Positions 21,650 to 34,017 are shown, counted from the stretch's first letter. The stretch: 64,000 nucleotides of DNA from Tenrec ecaudatus (GCF_050624435.1 NC_134546.1:38953501-39017500), one strand, 5' to 3'. Notes: generated by a model not told the origin, from the letters alone. Numbers and translations are program-made.

Positions 21650-21722
<73 letters not shown>
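21650..21722. repeat. (AT)n microsatellite
   Basis: Perfect AT dinucleotide run of about 73 bases (about 36 units). It is self-complementary and able to extrude cruciforms. Confidence 0.97.
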
Positions 21723-21725
<3 letters not shown>

Positions 21726-22279
21726 CCCGCCACTCCTCAGTCAGTTTGCCTTACTGTGGCAGCTTGCATGTTGCTGTGATGTTGGCAGCTATGTTACTGG
21801 TGGTGCAAATACCAAAAGGGTCCCCCAGGATGAACAGGTTTAAGGGTGCTTCTAGACTCAGAAAAGACTAGGAGGAAGTAAGAGGCTGCCCAATGTTGGT
21901 GGATTAGCCACTGAAACCTCATGATGCAATGCAGGAAGATGAGCTTGTCAGGTTGGAAGAAACTCAAAATACGATTGGGGAAGAGCTGCCTCCTCAAAGT
22001 AGAGTCAACCTTAACGCTGTGGGTGGAATGAGACTTTGGGATGTACTGATGGAGCATGATTCAAAAAGATCATAAATTTCTACAAACGTCTATTAATAAT
22101 GATAACATACAGTGTTTGACACAGAATAAATGTGGATTTATTTATATAAAGCTATAAAAAGTCATATAAAATATGAATCTAGGAAACTTTGAGAATACAA
22201 AAAGGTCAATATCCTAGGCATCCGTGAGCTGAAATGAGCTGGCTTTGATCATTTTGTGTTGAGCCATCATATAGCTTAC
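21723..22279. other. AT-rich unique DNA
   Basis: No gene. The minus-strand ORF at 21794-22057 has no recognised motif. Confidence 0.4.
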
Positions 22280-22796
22280 TGTGGTGATTAGGAATTATGT
22301 CCACTAGACACTTCTGGGTCGAGGTAGGGGTGGGCCCAACCTATCTATTGGACGGTAGCCTGGTGATACATCTTGGGGGGTGCAGCCTTTTGTATAAGAA
22401 AAAGACCAAGCAGAATTGAACCTTCTCTCTCTTCCCCCTTCACCTTCCTGTTTGTTTGGAACTATGTGTCTACCTCCAGGGGTGGTCCCATGTGGGCCGC
22501 TGATGTGGAGAGATGTCGGTGCCCTGTTATGTTTCCAATGGCCTTGGATCCACTCACCAGCCTGTGATCTCCCTGCTTCCCACTCCACCTTTCTGCATCA
22601 TTGGCTTGCAGCTACCTGAGGCTGAAGAAGGACCCGGCCAGCATCAGGCCTATGGGCTTTAGTTGGACTGGCCTGGGATGCCTTCTTGATATAACATTTC
22701 TTCTTAATATAAAGTTCTTTCTTTTACATGTATGAGTGTCACTGGGTTTTTGTTATTGTTGTTTGTTTGTTTCTCTAGAAAACCCAGCCCAATACA
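22280..22796 (+). repeat. ERVL-like solo LTR with target duplication
   Basis: Begins TGTGGTGATTAGGAATTATG and ends CTAGAAAACCCAGCCCAATA followed by CA. The flanks CTTAC (22275-22279) and TTTAC (22797-22801) match at 4 of 5 bases, supporting a 5-bp target duplication. Near the 3' end it carries the shared block ATATAAAGTTCTTTC and TATGAGTGTCACTGGG. There is no internal viral sequence. Confidence 0.65.
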
Positions 22797-22801
22797 TTTA
22801 C

Positions 22802-24693
22802 AATGCCAGGAGCGACAAACTCAAGTGAGATAGTGCTGGATTCATCACCAACAAGAAGATTCAAAGACTGTCTTGAAGTACAATGATGTCTGTGATAGGG
22901 TTATATCGTTACACCTACAAGGAAGTCCAATGAATGCAAATATTACTCAAATGTATGCACCAACTACTAAAGCCAGTGATGAAGAAATTGCACAATTCCA
23001 TCAAGTTCTTCAGTTTGAGATTGGTTACACAGGGAACCAAGATGTATTGATAATTATTGGTGATTCAAATTCAAATATTGGAAATAAAGAAGAAGGAATG
23101 GTAGTTGAAAAATATGGCCTTCAGTGGTGATAGAAACAAGGGTGGAGATTTCATGGAAGGATTTTCATGACAAATTTTGCAAGACAAATAATTTCTTCAT
23201 TGACAAACCTTTTTCACCATGACAAATAGCAACTATACATACATATCTCACCAAAAAGAATACACAGCAATCAAACTCACTATATCTGTGAGTAAAGATG
23301 ATGGAGAAGCTCAATATAACCAGCCAAATCAAGGTCAGGGACCAATCATCAATTGCTCATATGTCAGTTCAGCTTGGAGATGAAGAAAATTAAAACTAGT
23401 CCATGAGAGTTAAAGCGCAGCCTTGAGTCTATCCCACCTGAATTTCAAGGACATTTCAAGAATAGATTTTATAAATTAACCATTAATGACTGAAGCCCTG
23501 ATGAGTTGTGACATCAAGAACATCATACATGAAGAAAGCAACAGGTCACTAAATAAACAGAAAGAAAAAAAAAGACCAAAGTGATGTCAGAAGTGACTTT
23601 GAAACTTGCTCTTGAAACTAGGGCAGCTAAAGCAAATGGAAGAAATGATTATGGTGAACATTAAAAAACTTTAAAGGCAACTTGAAAAGACAAAATAAAG
23701 TATTATAGTAAAATGTGCAAAGACCTTGAGTTAGAAAGCCAAAAAGGAAGACTATGCTCAGCTTATCTCAAGTTGAAATAATGGACGAAAAATTCAAGTT
23801 CTGAGCTGAAATACTGAGGGATTCCATGAGAAAAGTATTGAATGGTGCAGAAAGCACCAAAAGATTATGGAAGGAATACACAGAGTTACTGTATCAAAAA
23901 GAACTGGTCAACACCCACATTTCAAAAGGGTGCATGTGATCAAGAACCAATAGTATTTAAGGAAGAAGTCTAAGCTTCACTGACGGCATTAGAGAAAAAT
24001 CTAAGCTCCCGGAACTGAGAATACTACGGAAATGTTTCAACAAGCTGAAGTGGTGCTGGAAGCACTCACTAGTCTATGCCAAGAAGTTTGGAAGACCAAC
24101 TGGAAGAGATACAGATTTGTGCCCATCACAAAGAATACCCAACAGAATCTTCAAATTATAGAACAATATCATTAATATTTAAAATCATGCTGAAGATAAT
24201 TCACACATACAGGCAGCAAAACATTGACTGGAAGGTGCCAGAGATTTAGGCTGGATTCAAAAGAGGGTGTGGAATGAGAAACATCATTGCTGAGGTCAGG
24301 TGGATCTTGTTTGAAAACAGAGAATACCAGAAAGATGTTGCTTGTGTTTTATTGACTATGCAAAGGTATTAAAACTGTGGGTCATAACAAGTGATAGATA
24401 GAACACTTCATTGTGTTTATGCGGAACCTGTAGACACAGACAAGGTAATCAAACAGGAGAAGGGCATACTGCATGGTTTACAATCAAGAGAAGTGTGAGC
24501 CAGGGGTGAATTCTCTCATCATACTATTTAATATGTATGCTGAGCAAATAACCAGAAACTGTACTATATGAAGAATATGGCACCAGGATTGGAGCAAGGC
24601 TTCTTAATAACCTGTGATATGCAGATGACACAACCTTGCTTGATGAAAGCAAAGAGAACGTGAGGTACTTGATGATGAAAATCAGGGACTACC
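22802..24693 (+). mobile_element. RTE-type LINE, 5' part of split copy
   Basis: Sense-oriented RTE starting directly after the LTR. It encodes decayed endonuclease (CAPTTKASDEE-like segment at about 22955, IIGDSNSNIGN at 23053) and reverse-transcriptase remnants. Near 24617-24637, TATGCAGATGACACAACC reads YADDTT, the catalytic RT motif. Many stops and frameshifts break it. It is interrupted at 24694 by an L1 fragment and continues at 25443. Confidence 0.8.
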
Positions 24694-25442
24694 CAGGGAG
24701 CCGTGTAGTAATGATGAAACATACAACTTTCCTCTAGTTCTTTAATGCTTCCTCTCCCCCACTACCATGATCCTAATTCTACCTTACAAATCTGGCTAGA
24801 CCAGAGGATGTACACTGGTACAGACAGGAACTGGAAGCACAGGGAATCCAGGACAGATGAAACCCTCAGGACCAGTGGTGAGAGTGATGACACTGGAGGG
24901 TGGAGGGAAGGTGGAGTAGAAAGGGGAAACTGATTACAAGGATCTACCTATAGGCTCCTCCCTGGGCAACAGAAAAGTGGGTGAAGGGAGATGTCGGACA
25001 GTGTAAGACAAGGGTCCTCAAACCTTTTAAACAGGGGCCAGTTCACTGTCCCTCAGACCCGTTGGAGGGCCAGACTATGAACAAATTCCTATGCACACTG
25101 CACACGTCTTATTTTGAAGTTAAAAAAACAAACAGCAAAAACACCCAGCAGGCCGGATAAATGTCCTCGGTGGGCCGCATGTGGCCCGCAGGCCGTAGTT
25201 TGAGGCCTCCTGGTGTAAGACATGACAAAATAATAACAATTTATAAATGATCAAAGGCTCATGAGGGAGGGGGGTGGGGGGGAGAGGAAAATGAGGAGTT
25301 GATACCAAGGACTCAAGTAGAAAGAAAATATTTTGAGAATGATGATGGCAACAAATGTACAAATGTTGACACAATGGATGGCTCCATGGATGGATTGTGA
25401 AAAGAGTTGTACGAGCCCCCAGTAAAATGATTTTAAAAAGAT
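24694..25442 (+). mobile_element. L1 3'-end insertion inside the RTE copy
   Basis: Homologous to 19540-20070 (ACTTTCCTCTAGTTC, CACAGGGAATCCAGGACAGA, GGATTGTGAAAAGAGTTGTA), ending in an AATAAAATG-like tail (AGTAAAATGATTTTAAAAAG). It is flanked by an imperfect target duplication, CAGGGACTACC at 24683-24693 and GAGGGACTTCC at 25443-25453. It is itself split by the hAT element at 25009-25212. Confidence 0.7.
25009..25212 (+). mobile_element. 204-bp non-autonomous hAT-like element
   Basis: Terminal inverted repeats are CAAGGGTCCTCAAAC on the left and GTTTGAGGCCTCCTG on the right (about 12 of 15 positions pair). It is flanked by a perfect 8-bp direct repeat, GTGTAAGA, at 25001-25008 and 25213-25220, the target size of hAT transposons. 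Removing the element restores the L1 sequence seen at 19850. No coding capacity. The interior includes a GGCCGCATGTGGCCCGCAGG block. The terminus differs from SPIN, so this is a second family. Confidence 0.85.
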
Positions 25443-26095
25443 GAGGGACTTCCACCTGGATTATATGTCAATTTAAAGAAAAGAATAATCCTCACAACTG
25501 GACTAACAAATAATAAAGACCCACAGAGGAAAGACTGACAGCCATCATTTCATTATACTTTTATCTACAATCGGTGCTCACGGAAGCAGCAATCCAGAAA
25601 TCAAAGAACATACTGCATTGGACAAATCTGCACAAGACATCTTTAAAATGCTAAAAAGCAAAGCTGTCATTTGGAAGACTAAGGTGTGCCCGATATGGAT
25701 GGCATTTTCAATCCCTTCATGCGCAGGTGAGAGCGGGACAATGAATGAGGAAGACCGAAGGAGACTTGATGCCTCTGAGTTGTGGTGTTGGCGATGAATA
25801 TTGAAAGTACCATTGACTGCCAGGAGAACAAACAAGTCTGTCTTGGAAGTAATGCACCCAGAATGCTCCTTAGAAGCAAGGATGGTGCAATTGCCTCACA
25901 TATTTTGGACATGTTGTCAAGAGAGATCAGACCCTAGATTCTCCATGAGATGCATTGACACCGACATCATGGCTGCAAGAATGGGCTCAAATATTACTCT
26001 TCTGAGGATGATGCAAGGCCAGGCAGTGTTTCTTTCTGTTGTGGGCCATGAGTCAGAACTGACTCTTTGATACCTAACAATAACATCACAGTTTC
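25443..26095 (+). mobile_element. RTE-type LINE, 3' part of split copy
   Basis: Continuation of the copy at 22802. It contains the 3' coding end (TTGAAAGTACCATTGACTGC, then AGAATGCTCCTTAGAAGCAA) and the tail GAGTCAGAACTGACTCTTTG followed by ATACCTAACAATAAC, a variant of the RTE/AfroSINE tail. Together the two parts give about 2.5 kb. Confidence 0.8.
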
Positions 26096-26343
26096 TGTAA
26101 GAACATTTCACATATTTTTTAACAATGAAAAGGAGTTAGCTAACTTAGTTGTTTTAACAATCGTTATACAATTCTGGTCAGCCCTCAAACTGAAAAATAG
26201 ATTTTCACCAATTTCATTTTGAATGGCTCATACTTCAATTTTGATACTGGTTTCTTATTAAATAATACAATTACAAATGAACATAAAAACAGGCCATAAA
26301 AGGAAATTTAGTGTTAGAAAGCAAACCTTTCACCAAATTAATA

Positions 26344-26680
26344 TTTTTTTATTAAATCACTTTATTGGGGGCTCTTACCACTCATCACAATCCACACATG
26401 CATCCATTGTGTCAAGAACATTTGTACATATGTTGCTATCATCATTTTCAAAGCATTTTCTTTCTTCTTGAACCCTTGGTATCAATTCCTCATGTTTTCC
26501 CTCCCTCCCCCACCCTCCTTCCCTCATGAACCCTTGATAAATTAAAAATTGTTTTCATTTTCATATCTTACATTGTTCACTGTCTCCCTTCACCCACTTT
26601 TCTGTTGTTCATCCCCCTGGGAGTGGGGAGTGGAGGGTGGTTATATGTCAATCATTGTGATTGATACCCCCTTGGATATT
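26344..26680 (-). mobile_element. L1 3'-end fragment
   Basis: Reverse-oriented version of the tail at 25230-25440: TTTATTGGGGGCTCTTACC, ATCCATTGTGTCAAGAACAT, CTCATGAACCCTTGATAAAT. The T-run at its start is the reversed poly(A) end. Confidence 0.7.
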
Positions 26681-26918
26681 TTATTTTTTTGATCACTCTT
26701 TCATCTCTAACCTGAAACCATAATTAGAAACCTTTCTTTCTAGTCTTGGCTGTTACAAATTCTTTAGTGATTTCATCTCAATTAAGCTGCCAAACAATAT
26801 TTCCATGTCTAATCAGGATAATGAATTGGGCTTTTCTCGAATCATTGTTGTAAACTGAATTTCTTGGTCTCTGCAGGGACAAAAATGAGCAGTGTTGTGC
26901 AGTTTGTGGTGGTGAAAG

Positions 26919-27533
26919 TTAGGAACATGCATAACGCAGTGTCAGCACTGGGAAATACTCATTAGATTCTATTATCTGTGATGGAATGAGACATGACAAC
27001 CTGAGTAAAATTGTCTTCCCTGAATCTGCGAACATAGACCTCCTGTGAGAACCTAAGGGTCGCACTTTTCCATAGAGCTCTGTAGTGTACCCATCAGGGT
27101 AAGCCTGCATCATCGGCATCTCTGCATTGTTTAAGAAGTAAAAGCTCTGTGAAAGAACTTCATGCACTTCGCCCCTTCTTTTAAAGCAGAATCCCAGCGC
27201 GCCAATGGTGGAGAATGTCTTCACACGAGAAGATTGATCGGTGGCCCCTCCGTGAAACCTCTGGTCTACTCTGTCATTTACTGATTGCTGTTTGTTTTTT
27301 CTGTTCTTAAGGCTTTTGAGGTTGTGAATTGCTCGACAATCAATATTAGGAAGTAATTGTTTAGCATGATCTAATCCCCCACCCCCCATAATGTCCTCTT
27401 CAAATATGTGAATACACAGGGAATGACTGACAAGGGTCTCTGGACGTCTTTCAATTTGCTTCTGAATCTTGGATTCCTTCCCTCGTCCGAAGAAAACACT
27501 GCCATGTGTTATCCCACAGAACCAACATAACAC
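26919..27533 (-). other. Unrecognised 204-codon open reading frame
   Basis: The longest ORF outside GC-rich DNA and outside known repeats. The translation is not low-complexity: it has basic stretches (for example LKSLKNRKNKQQS) and a segment EVHEVLSQSFYFLNNAEMP. I recognise no domain, signal peptide or membrane span. In 64 kb read in six frames, one ORF of this length can arise by chance. It could be part of an old retrocopy of an mRNA I cannot name. No poly(A) tract or target duplication was found. Confidence 0.2.
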
Positions 27534-28379
27534 TCACTCGCGGTTTGCATGGGGTTCCATTTCTCTTTGGGTAGCTCCTCTTCGCGTCTATTCTTCGATG
27601 ACAGTTCTAAAGCATCTGAAACCTAGGATGTGACCCTGGATTGGTTGTGCTGCTACAGCATGGGGGTCCCAACATGTCTTAGAAGGACCTTTGTAATCCT
27701 TGGTCAGTGACTAACTTTGTCTTAAGAACTGCCCACTGGTGACTTGAGATGGGGGGGGGGGGGCGCATAGAGTAACTGAATAGCAGAAAATAAAGCAGAG
27801 CTGCTTCTGGGTGACTCTGCACTGTACTCTGTGCTGTAAGATGAAGCGAGTGAACAGTACACGGCACGAAAGGGTACATTCATTAAGCTCGAACGTGTTC
27901 GACAGTTCGATAGAACTGGCTCCTGCGCTTAGAAACATCAATTTGCAGGCTTCGTATATATCATGAAATTCTTGACTTGCAATGTCTTCACAATATGACG
28001 TTTAAGTAGTAAATATGACCCATTTCTCAGCAGGTTTTCCATCTTCAGCAGGTTTTCCATCTGTTGGTGTTATGGGTCTCAAAACTGAGCAGATCTAATG
28101 AGAAAGGAAAGAGTGATGTGATTGGTAAATGATAACTGAATGTGAAGTTATACCTGCTCACCCTGAAAGGAAAATATAAGTGTGATCCTATGAGAAATTT
28201 ATGAAATTGTATCCATGTCATTTAGGGGCCCTGCTAATTCCCTTCCATCCAGGTGCTCACGTCCCTGTGCTGTCTGCCTCGCAGCTCTGGGTCCTTGCTT
28301 TGGACAGCGGGTGTGCCTGTTTCTTGCTTGTAATTAGCTTGTTTATTTTAACAGTTTCACCGATGTACCACTCACATTC
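27534..28379. other. Unique AT-rich DNA
   Basis: No gene. It holds a run of about 13 G at 27751-27763 and an 18-bp doublet (CAGCAGGTTTTCCATCTT-type) at 28029-28063. Confidence 0.45.
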
Positions 28380-29400
28380 GTTTCAAGAGCTCAAGCTCCC
28401 CATTTCTGGCCAGCCTCCCCTGCCATGCCCCTTTGAACCTATTAATCCAGTTACCGTCTCTATCCTGAGTTTTATACACACACAAAATACAACAGTCAAA
28501 ACAAAATACAAAGGGCCCAACAACGATCGAATAAAACAGAGAAAAACCTCCATCAAAAACAGCAGAAAATATTAAAAACTGGAATCGTTTCTACATTGAA
28601 TCAAGAGGGAGACAATGATGAGGCGTCACATTTTGACCTAACTGCAATGACAATATTCCACCCGACAATGTACTCTGTCTGAAAACAAGGCCTTTCCCAC
28701 AGCCAGTCCACAGTCAGAGGGGATTCACCAGAAGCTAATCCCCTTGGAAGACTCTTCAAGTGGGTTTGGGGCTTTCACTGTCATCGTAACCTTCTGCAAA
28801 CCAGATGTTCAGAATTTAAGCTCGAATACCATTTCCTCCTCCAGGTTGGGATTTTATTATTTACAATTCTTGGATCACACATGCTCCTCTGTGGGGACTT
28901 AGCTGACGCCTCAGTTAGATGGCTGCTTGCTCTAAGAGACACCTTTTAAGATGCCAGATACAAAACAAATAAATAAATAAAATAAAATTGAGGGAGAGAG
29001 AAAAGGTTCACAGCCTTAAAACCCCTCCAGATGTTTTACCTCTCAGATATAAACGTTGGTCTGAGTGGCAATAAAAGGAGACAAAATAAAACTGAAGTGG
29101 ACTTGGATTCTTTAGTGACATACAAGCTCATTTGAAACATGTTAAAAAAAAGAAGAAGAAGAAGACCCCAGACACTATGCTTTCTGCTAGTCAGGCAGTA
29201 TCTGCTTTCTCCACCACATTTGCTGTAGCACCCATAGCGTCGGTGATGACTCCATGGGGTAGGTACTAAGCAAGGCCATGTGATAAGAACCATTTTTTCT
29301 TAGATTAGGGATAGGATGAAATTGGAGCTCAAAATCCATGCACATATCTGTGGTTTATATGTGTCCTTGGTTTATTTTAAAGATATCAATATTATTTTGT
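28380..29400 (+). mobile_element. L1 3'-UTR fragment
   Basis: Parallels 18800-19510 block for block: the A-rich segment near 28490-28570, TGTACTCTGTCTGAAAACAA, GTCATCGTAACCTTCTGCAA, and GTGGTTTATATGTGTCCTTG. No coding domain. Short duplicated or inserted A-rich patches lie at 28965-28990 and 29146-29165. Confidence 0.6.
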
Positions 29401-30375
29401 TGAAAGACATTGTAAATTATCCCCATGGGCATATGGTAGTTCTATTGATATTACCATTAACTTAGTCGATGGTATAGAATTTTAAACACTGACAGCATTT
29501 TAGACAGAAATACATGGATTGTTGGCTTGTACGGATTAACAATTTAGGTGCCTGAACACTATTTACACCAACAGGGAAAGTGGAAAGCTTTCAGTAATGC
29601 TCAGTCACAAAGGTAGGACTGGCCTATCCATGTCCTAGAAGAACAGCCAGCATCAAAATAGCAGATCCACAGTGGTCTTGAATTGCCACTTACTGGGCAC
29701 CTCAAGGCAAGCCCCTTGAAGCAAAGTCCAGTGATTTCCACATCCATAGTCTTGGGACAATAGTTGTCTACTTATTCTCACACTGGCATTTCAGCCTGAG
29801 GTCCATGGGAATCTTCTGGTTTTCCCATCTACTACCAGTATGTTTAAGGAAAAGTCCAGTTCTTCTGGTGGGAGTTCCAAATTGGATCCTTCCGGTGTAG
29901 CCTTTGAAAGATGTTGTGTACCTCAAAAGTGCAGCGTCTAAAGTCCTGGTTGTATTACATGTCCTGTCACCAGTGCCCGAGTGAAAACTAAGCCAAAGGG
30001 GCCCGGTGGGGACATGATACACATGTCTTCTCTCCTTGGTAGAGGTCGTTTATAGACTTAATGTTGAGCATTTTTCCCAATGGCAGGCTGTCTCACCCAG
30101 TTTCCCCATCAATGAAAGCATGGTCGCCTTCTCTGAGGAGACGTGCCTTCCACTCTGCCACTGCCTGACTTGGGTTTCCAGTGAGGCTCTCTAATCATTC
30201 TTGCAGGGGGTGCCTGTTCATTTTGGGGTGACCATAGAATAACACTATACGGTAAGAACTGACTGGTCTTCTCCATCTCTCAGTATCATGGGAAACTGAC
30301 CCAGTGGAGGTGAGGCCTCTCCCGTGAAAGTGTTTTTTAAGATACACAAACAAGGGGTGGTAGATGGTTTCAGAT
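29401..30375. other. Probable decayed L1 3' DNA
   Basis: AT-rich, no gene. It may continue the preceding LINE fragment, but no diagnostic block was found. Confidence 0.35.
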
Positions 30376-30560
30376 GGAGCCCTGGGGGTGTCTCAGTATT
30401 GAGTCAGACTGTGATCGGCATGGTTGGCAGTTCAAAATCACCAGCACCTCCAAAGGAGAAAGACTGGGCTTTCTACTCTCATAAACAGTTACAGTCTCAG
30501 AAACCCACAGGGGTGCTGTGAGTCAGCATTGACTCCATGGCAGTGAGGAGACCCAGAGGG
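30376..30560 (+). repeat. AfroSINE copy with duplicated tail
   Basis: GGAGCCCTGGGGGTGTCTC head, CTCATAAACAGTTACAGTCT middle, tail GTGCTGTGAGTCAGCATTGA. A partial second tail (GTGCTGTGAGTCGGCAC) follows at 30558-30585. Confidence 0.75.
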
Positions 30561-30689
30561 TGCTGTGAGTCGGCACAAACCCTGTGGCAGGGGAGATGGT
30601 TGATGAGCTCTAGGCAGGCACATGACCTCGTTGTCTGGGACATTGGAATAGAAGATGAGATGACTTAGGAACAGAAGCCTGCCTTGGCC

Positions 30690-30830
30690 TTGGTGTTGTT
30701 TTTATAATAGCGGTCTCATATGATATTTGTCCTTTTGTGATTGGCTAACTTCACTCAGCATATCAGATCCCAGATTTATCCATATCATGAGATTTTCACG
30801 ATTTCAGCACTGTTCTTAAGGGATGCGGTG
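30690..30830 (+). mobile_element. L1 3'-UTR fragment
   Basis: Contains TTTGTCCTTTTGTGATTGGC and ACTTCACTCAGCATATCAG, a well-conserved mammalian L1 3' UTR segment. A related fragment lies at 54390-54620. Confidence 0.6.
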
Positions 30831-32719
30831 TTTTGTTGTTGTTGTTTAATTTTTTTTAATTGTATCTGCCTTTGGCTCCTTTTGAAAACCTCCCTGTCAA
30901 TTTATGGTAGAGAGTATTATCGATTACTCCCCTGGACATAACAGTCTTTCATTAATATTGTCTTTGATTAGCCCCTGGTACTAATTTTTTAAAGTCCTGT
31001 TGAGAGAGGGCTATTAGGCCAATGGAGGCGAACTCCATATCACAGTACCTGAATTATTCACTTGTACAGATCAGTGGGTTTCGTGACTGGATGCTATTTA
31101 CACAAACAATGGGAATTGGTTATCAATCAGGAAAAGGTTATTATAACAAATTCACTGAGAATGTCAGTCACAGGTTTGCCAGAATAATATACACCTCCAT
31201 ACAACACACAGGACCTTGATGTAGCAAGACCACATTTGTCCAACTACCAACAGATCAATAATCTGGGTACCGCTGTCTTCTGCTTCCTCGGACACCATGT
31301 ATTTTCTGACTTAAGTGCTCAGGTTACAAGTGTGTCTGAGGAAGAGGCCAGTTCACGCAGTGGTTTCCACATCAGGTCTCACTGATGCAGCATGTCTGGA
31401 GCATGTCATGGGCCTTGAAGATCCAGGATTCAATATCCCAGCATTCCACAGCACCCAGTCTGGGTCCACAGGGTGTGCCCAGAAGCCCGAGTCAATGTGG
31501 TTCATTCGGTGTATACCACTAGGGACACGCCTGCACTAGGGTCCCCCAAAGCATTTTCAGTCATTCCCCTCCCCCCTCCACTTGCAGTGGGGCTGATTGC
31601 TGCTTGTGTTGTGTTGTTTTAGAGGAGCCAGGTGCTATTTTCCAGGGAGTCAAAGAGCACTGGCTCTCTCTGAGAGACTCATAGGAATGCTTCTTCGAAC
31701 TGCCTGCAGCTAATATCACTATGGAATTGAGCTACTACTTTATCCTCCTATGGCTTCACTCTTTCCTTAGTCAGTCAGTATTCTGTTATTTGGAGGGAAA
31801 GTTGGATGATCCTCTCAGGGGACGCTGGCTGGGTTTTTGTGGACCCATGAGGATGGTGTTGTAGTGGGTGATCTCACAAGAAGCCATGATGGTGTGCCCC
31901 GTGGCAGCTTGGGGCGCCGCAGAGAGCGTGTGGGGATGCCCATTGCAATGGGGGTGCCACAGAAGGCTGGTGGGTTGCCTGTTTTGGTGTAGAGCAGAGT
32001 GAATGGTGGGTGGAATTTCCCTGGTCGGGATGATCACTGTGGAGTTTGGGCAGAGGTTCCCGCAGCAGCGTGGAATGTTGGTGAGTGTTCACAGAGTTGC
32101 CTTAGGTGATGTGAGGCACTATGACAGGTGGGAGGAAGTTAATTCAGTCACGTGGGACCTCAGAGGACAGGTAGGAGCTCCACGAGTCATGCAGGCAGGA
32201 TTTTCCCTGAAGAAGGTGGGCAGGATATCCCCTGGTGCAGGGCAGGCAGTTGGGCTTTCCCCAGCCTTGGGCTACGCTGCACAGGGTGGAGTTTACCTAA
32301 CAGGGTGGAGTGCAGGCATAGATGTCCTAGGCTAAGGGGAATGATCTGGAGGTCGGCAGTGGTAATGTGACAAAAAATGGAAGAGGCAAAGAGGGGAAAA
32401 AAACAAACAGAAAATCTAAGCGTGCTGAGATCGTGGATGCCCTGAGAGAAGAGAAGGGAACAAAAGTAACAATATAGCTGAGCCCGGATCCCTGCCCATG
32501 GGGCTGCAAGGGTTTAATCTCTACCCCAAGAGGTGGCAAGCTGTGGCTGTGTGGAGATAAAGCCCGTCTGCCAGCTCCAAATAATCCTGGCTCTGGCCGA
32601 GACAGTGGCAGGGCTAAGGTCAAACCCTAGCCGGCCTCTACTGTGGTAAACTAAAAGCCCCGAGCCCCTCAAAACCCTGTGGGTCTGTGCCTACTTATCT
32701 TTATGATGCTCCTCCTGCG
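30831..32719. other. Intergenic DNA, probably repeat-derived
   Basis: No gene. At 31890-32340 the sequence is GC-rich with weak internal similarity (repeated GGGCAGG, CAGGGTGGAG). I could not identify it; an old LTR or LINE portion is possible. Confidence 0.35.
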
Positions 32720-33010
32720 ATCCGACAGTGTTGAATTTCCCTCTTAGTAACTCTTCTGGGCTGATTTCTGCAGAGTCCCTCTGATATGTGTTACTCAGTC
32801 ACCATCTTTCCAGAAGTCATAATAGAATTTCTTTACCCATTCTTCCACTGTTGGATATTTGAGCTTGTGCTATTGTGAATTGCACTGCAATGAACATGGG
32901 AGTGCATACAGCTGTTCATGTTCTGTCTATTATTTCTTTGGGGCATATGCCCAGGAGCAGTATTGTTGGGTTGTGTGGGGTTTCTATTCTCTGGTGCTCC
33001 TGTTTTGTGC
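32720..33010 (+). mobile_element. L1 3'-UTR fragment
   Basis: Segment reading CACTGTTGGATATTTGAGCT, TGCTATTGTGAATTGCACTG, TTTGGGGCATATGCCCAGGA. This is the 'time-lapse' block typical of mammalian L1 3' regions. Confidence 0.6.
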
Positions 33011-34017
33011 TTTCTGAGCAGATGCGTCCCTTACTAAATGATTAAACCATCCCTGCTTCAGGGGGATTTGCTGTAACCCAGACCCCAGGAAACAACCATG
33101 GGCATTCTGTAAGCCACCATGACATTTTCAGTGGGGAACTATGTTGACCTAATCAGGGAATGGCCAGGACTGTGCTTAATGTGTGGGGAACGCAGATCTT
33201 TTTAGGGCAGCATGCTTGATGATGCCTAGAACTTTTGATGAGATCCAGAACGGCTGCAGCCTGAGTCAGAAGCTGATCCAAGGAGGAAAGAATGGAGAGC
33301 ACTGTGAATCAAGACAAATACATTTCTGGGTTTCCCAGTTCAGACATTCACTCTCTTCCCATGCTGCTGAAGTTGGTGTGGGCGGGCGTTTCTATTATTT
33401 GGAACCCAGAAACCCAGCCACAACACACAGGGATCCACCGAAAACTATCCCCCCTCTCCCATTTCTGGATTACAGGTATGGAAAGCTCCACAAAATGACA
33501 AAAATATGTTTTAGAAACTTGCTTTCCTCCTGAAATAACCCTTCTCAGTGTGATGTGGGCAGCTGGTTACATGGCTAAGAACCAGAAGAAGGTGGAATGA
33601 TTAAGAAATGGAGAAGGAAGTCTAAAGAAGCAGAGTGGACAAAAAGGACAATAAAAGGGGGGAGGGAACCCAGATTAATGGGATCATAATGTAGAACTTC
33701 AGAATGACCCTAGAATTCTCTTTCTTTTTGCCTCCTTGACCCTCCTCACACGGAGTCTATTCTTTCACTTAAATATTCCTCAAGCCTTCTTGTTAGTTAC
33801 CATGCTAAGTTAGACCTTCATGATACCTTGTTCTCTCTCTCTCTCTGTCTCGGCATTCACTCTCACCTCCTCCAAATCCATTTTTCCACACTATTCCCAC
33901 AGTGACCTTCTCGAATAATAGATATAAACTTGTCCTACTTCTACTAAAAACTTGAGGTGCCTCTCTCAACGTAAAACATGAGAATAGCATGAGATTTGGA
34001 GACTGTTTTGAAACTAA
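33011..34017. other. Unique intergenic DNA
   Basis: No gene. The plus-strand ORF at 33183-33533 is short and overlaps another frame. A short TCTC-rich run lies at 33832-33850. Confidence 0.45.

Noticed and set aside
31890-32340. Possible LTR or gene in the GC-rich patch
   Set aside because: No LTR termini, target duplication or coherent ORF could be found.
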